This document shows, piece by piece, positions 63,200-64,000 of a DNA stretch of 64,000 bases. Each line of letters begins with the position of its first letter. The stretch's first letter is position 1. The notes under the pieces were generated by a model. That model had not been told where the DNA came from. It ran no database searches and worked only from the letters and a program-made list of their open reading frames with translations. Origin of the DNA: Phyllobacterium endophyticum (GTDB lineage Bacteria > Pseudomonadota > Alphaproteobacteria > Rhizobiales > Rhizobiaceae); assembly GCF_003010935.1 (NCBI RefSeq), contig NZ_PGGN01000003.1, forward strand, positions 682,001 to 746,000, in the 5' to 3' direction. A program made the translations under genes and the position numbers.

Positions 63200-63601
63200 T
63201 TATTTTCGTTGTCCGACATAGTCTCGAAAGTCTGGGGGTTGCAGATTGACATCATTAAGAGATTCAATCTTGCTCTCGACATAGGCGATCATTCGATCCA
63301 GATGGTCACGTTTGTCGACAAGTTTGGCGAGTTGCTCTGCAAGCAACTCCTTCGACCGCTCTGGAGTCAGAATGCCGGCTGCATCTTGCTCAAGCAAGGG
63401 CGCAATTTCTCGCAACGCATAGCCAAGAGATTGCAGGATCGAGATTTTCATAGCTCGATCGAGGTCTTTCTCGGAAAAAATCATATAGGGATGTCTGCCG
63501 CCCTTGCTTGTCGTTTCGGGTTTCAAGAGACCAAGCCTGACGTAAAAGCGCACGGTATCAGTGGTCATTTCGGTCGCTTTCGCGAAACTTGAGATCAGCA
63601 T
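63200..63601 (-). CDS. MerR-family transcriptional regulator
   Basis: 133 residues. The N-terminal MerR winged helix is MLISSFAKATEMTTDTVRFYVRLGLLKPETTSKGGRHPYMIFSEKDLDRAMKISILQSLGYALREIAPLL, and the C-terminal dimerisation helix has LVDKRDHLDRMIAYVESKIESL. No metal-binding cysteine pattern is present, so it is not a heavy-metal sensor. It diverges from the aldo/keto reductase gene, whose promoter has the long spacer typical of MerR control. Confidence 0.9.
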   Translation of the reverse strand: MLISSFAKATEMTTDTVRFYVRLGLLKPETTSKGGRHPYMIFSEKDLDRAMKISILQSLGYALREIAPLLEQDAAGILTPERSKELLAEQLAKLVDKRDHLDRMIAYVESKIESLNDVNLQPPDFRDYVGQRK

Positions 63602-63612
63602 GAAAAACCCTC

Positions 63613-63643
63613 TTGACTATGGACTATACTCCATACTTATAAA
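63613..63643 (+). promoter_or_regulatory. MerR-type promoter of the aldo/keto reductase gene
   Basis: TTGACT (63613-63618) and TATAAA (63638-63643) are separated by 19 bases, the overlong spacer that MerR activators correct by twisting the DNA. Inside the spacer region lies the inverted repeat TATGGA/TCCATA (63618-63635) around CTATAC. The regulator gene starts 12 bases to the left. Confidence 0.75.
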
Positions 63644-63672
63644 CCCTGCTTGTCAACATCAGGAGGTCAGAG

Positions 63673-64000
63673 ATGACAAGCAAAACACAAATTCGAGCAG
63701 TTAAACTTGGGATGAACGGCCCCACCGTAGGGGCGCAGGGTCTCGGCGCCATGGCCATGGCCACCGATATTTACGGTGCAACAGATGAGTCCGAAAGCAT
63801 GGCCACTCTCAACCACGCTCTTGATCGTGGTGTAACCCTTATCGATACTGCCGACATGTACGGCAATGGTGCGAACGAAACGTTTCTCGGTCCGTTCGTT
63901 CGCGCCAATCGGGACAGGGTAGTCCTGGCGACGAAGTTCGGTTTTTTTCCCCATGATGATCCCGCGAAGGGCTACTTCATCGACAACCGGCCTGAGTATA
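63673..64000 (+). CDS. aldo/keto reductase, 3' end outside window
   Basis: 109 residues are visible from the ATG at 63673, which has AGGAGG upstream; the frame runs off the window. Features of the AKR family are KLGMNGPTVGAQGLGAMAMA, the catalytic Asp and Tyr in TLIDTADMYGNGANETFLG, and LATKFG. It is a YajO/AKR13-like reductase of aldehydes or quinones with NADPH. It is probably induced by the divergent MerR regulator in response to an electrophile or oxidant (inference). Confidence 0.9.
   Translation, partial: MTSKTQIRAVKLGMNGPTVGAQGLGAMAMATDIYGATDESESMATLNHALDRGVTLIDTADMYGNGANETFLGPFVRANRDRVVLATKFGFFPHDDPAKGYFIDNRPEY

Noticed and set aside
1-64000. CRISPR arrays, intact insertion sequences, integrases or replication origins
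   Set aside because: No regularly spaced repeats, transposase or integrase motifs, or iteron clusters were seen when reading the window; only relic genes suggest past mobility.

Overview
The window is a chromosomal or chromid segment of a Gram-negative bacterium. It is most likely an alphaproteobacterium of the order Hyphomicrobiales (Rhizobium/Ochrobactrum/Phyllobacterium-like). This is inferred from moderately high GC coding sequence, a LysR/DUF1127 pair, a YhaO/YhaN pair, an adenylate-cyclase/TPR protein and many ABC uptake systems. No rRNA, tRNA, CRISPR array or intact insertion sequence was seen. The content is accessory catabolism, transport and local regulators, with pockets of decayed genes.

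Left part (1-15 kb). A minus-strand group encodes a PQQ-type sugar dehydrogenase (cut by the window edge), an NTF2-like secreted protein, a DoxX protein and a three-subunit periplasmic molybdenum aldehyde oxidoreductase (PaoABC type). A divergent TetR gene is separated from it by two mirrored copies of a 17-bp palindrome. Next come a sensor kinase/response regulator pair, a Tat-exported SDR with an odd in-frame upstream ORF, a monooxygenase-fold protein, a glyoxalase-fold protein and a divergent AraC regulator.

Centre (15.5-30.6 kb). This is the most interesting block. One minus-strand operon carries a flavin reductase, an aldehyde dehydrogenase, a luciferase-like monooxygenase, an alpha/beta hydrolase, a carboxymuconolactone-decarboxylase-like protein and a NIPSNAP protein, followed by a betaine-type ProVWX importer. 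A PucR-like regulator lies just upstream. The divergent plus-strand operon encodes an 'amino acid synthesis' (DUF1185) protein, a GhrA-type reductase, a succinate-semialdehyde-type dehydrogenase and a GABA-type aminotransferase. The enzyme set matches the logic of the trigonelline (N-methylnicotinate) ring-cleavage pathway: oxygenolytic cleavage of a pyridinium betaine, aldehyde oxidation, hydrolysis to succinic semialdehyde, then succinate. The extra genes suggest a variant or a related N-methylated pyridine carboxylate.

30.6-34.4 kb holds relics (VapC fragment, frameshifted P-loop ATPase, SDR fragment) around an intact LysR, DUF1127 and cold-shock gene. 34.4-39 kb is a phosphonate-type importer (phnE, phnC, phnD) divergent from a PhnM-like amidohydrolase and a PhnF-like GntR regulator, with no C-P lyase core in view. 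39-49.5 kb contains a Fic protein under a perfect palindrome, a frameshifted branched-chain amino acid binding protein, a secreted protein and an SbcCD-like YhaO/YhaN pair.

49.5-57.5 kb is a LysR gene divergent from a compact operon for peptide-type ABC uptake, a CapA-like protein and peptidase T. 57.6-64 kb contains an N-terminally truncated class III cyclase/TPR gene that overlaps an epoxide-hydrolase-like gene, a flavin amine oxidase with a divergent Lrp regulator, and a MerR gene divergent from an aldo/keto reductase (cut by the window end).
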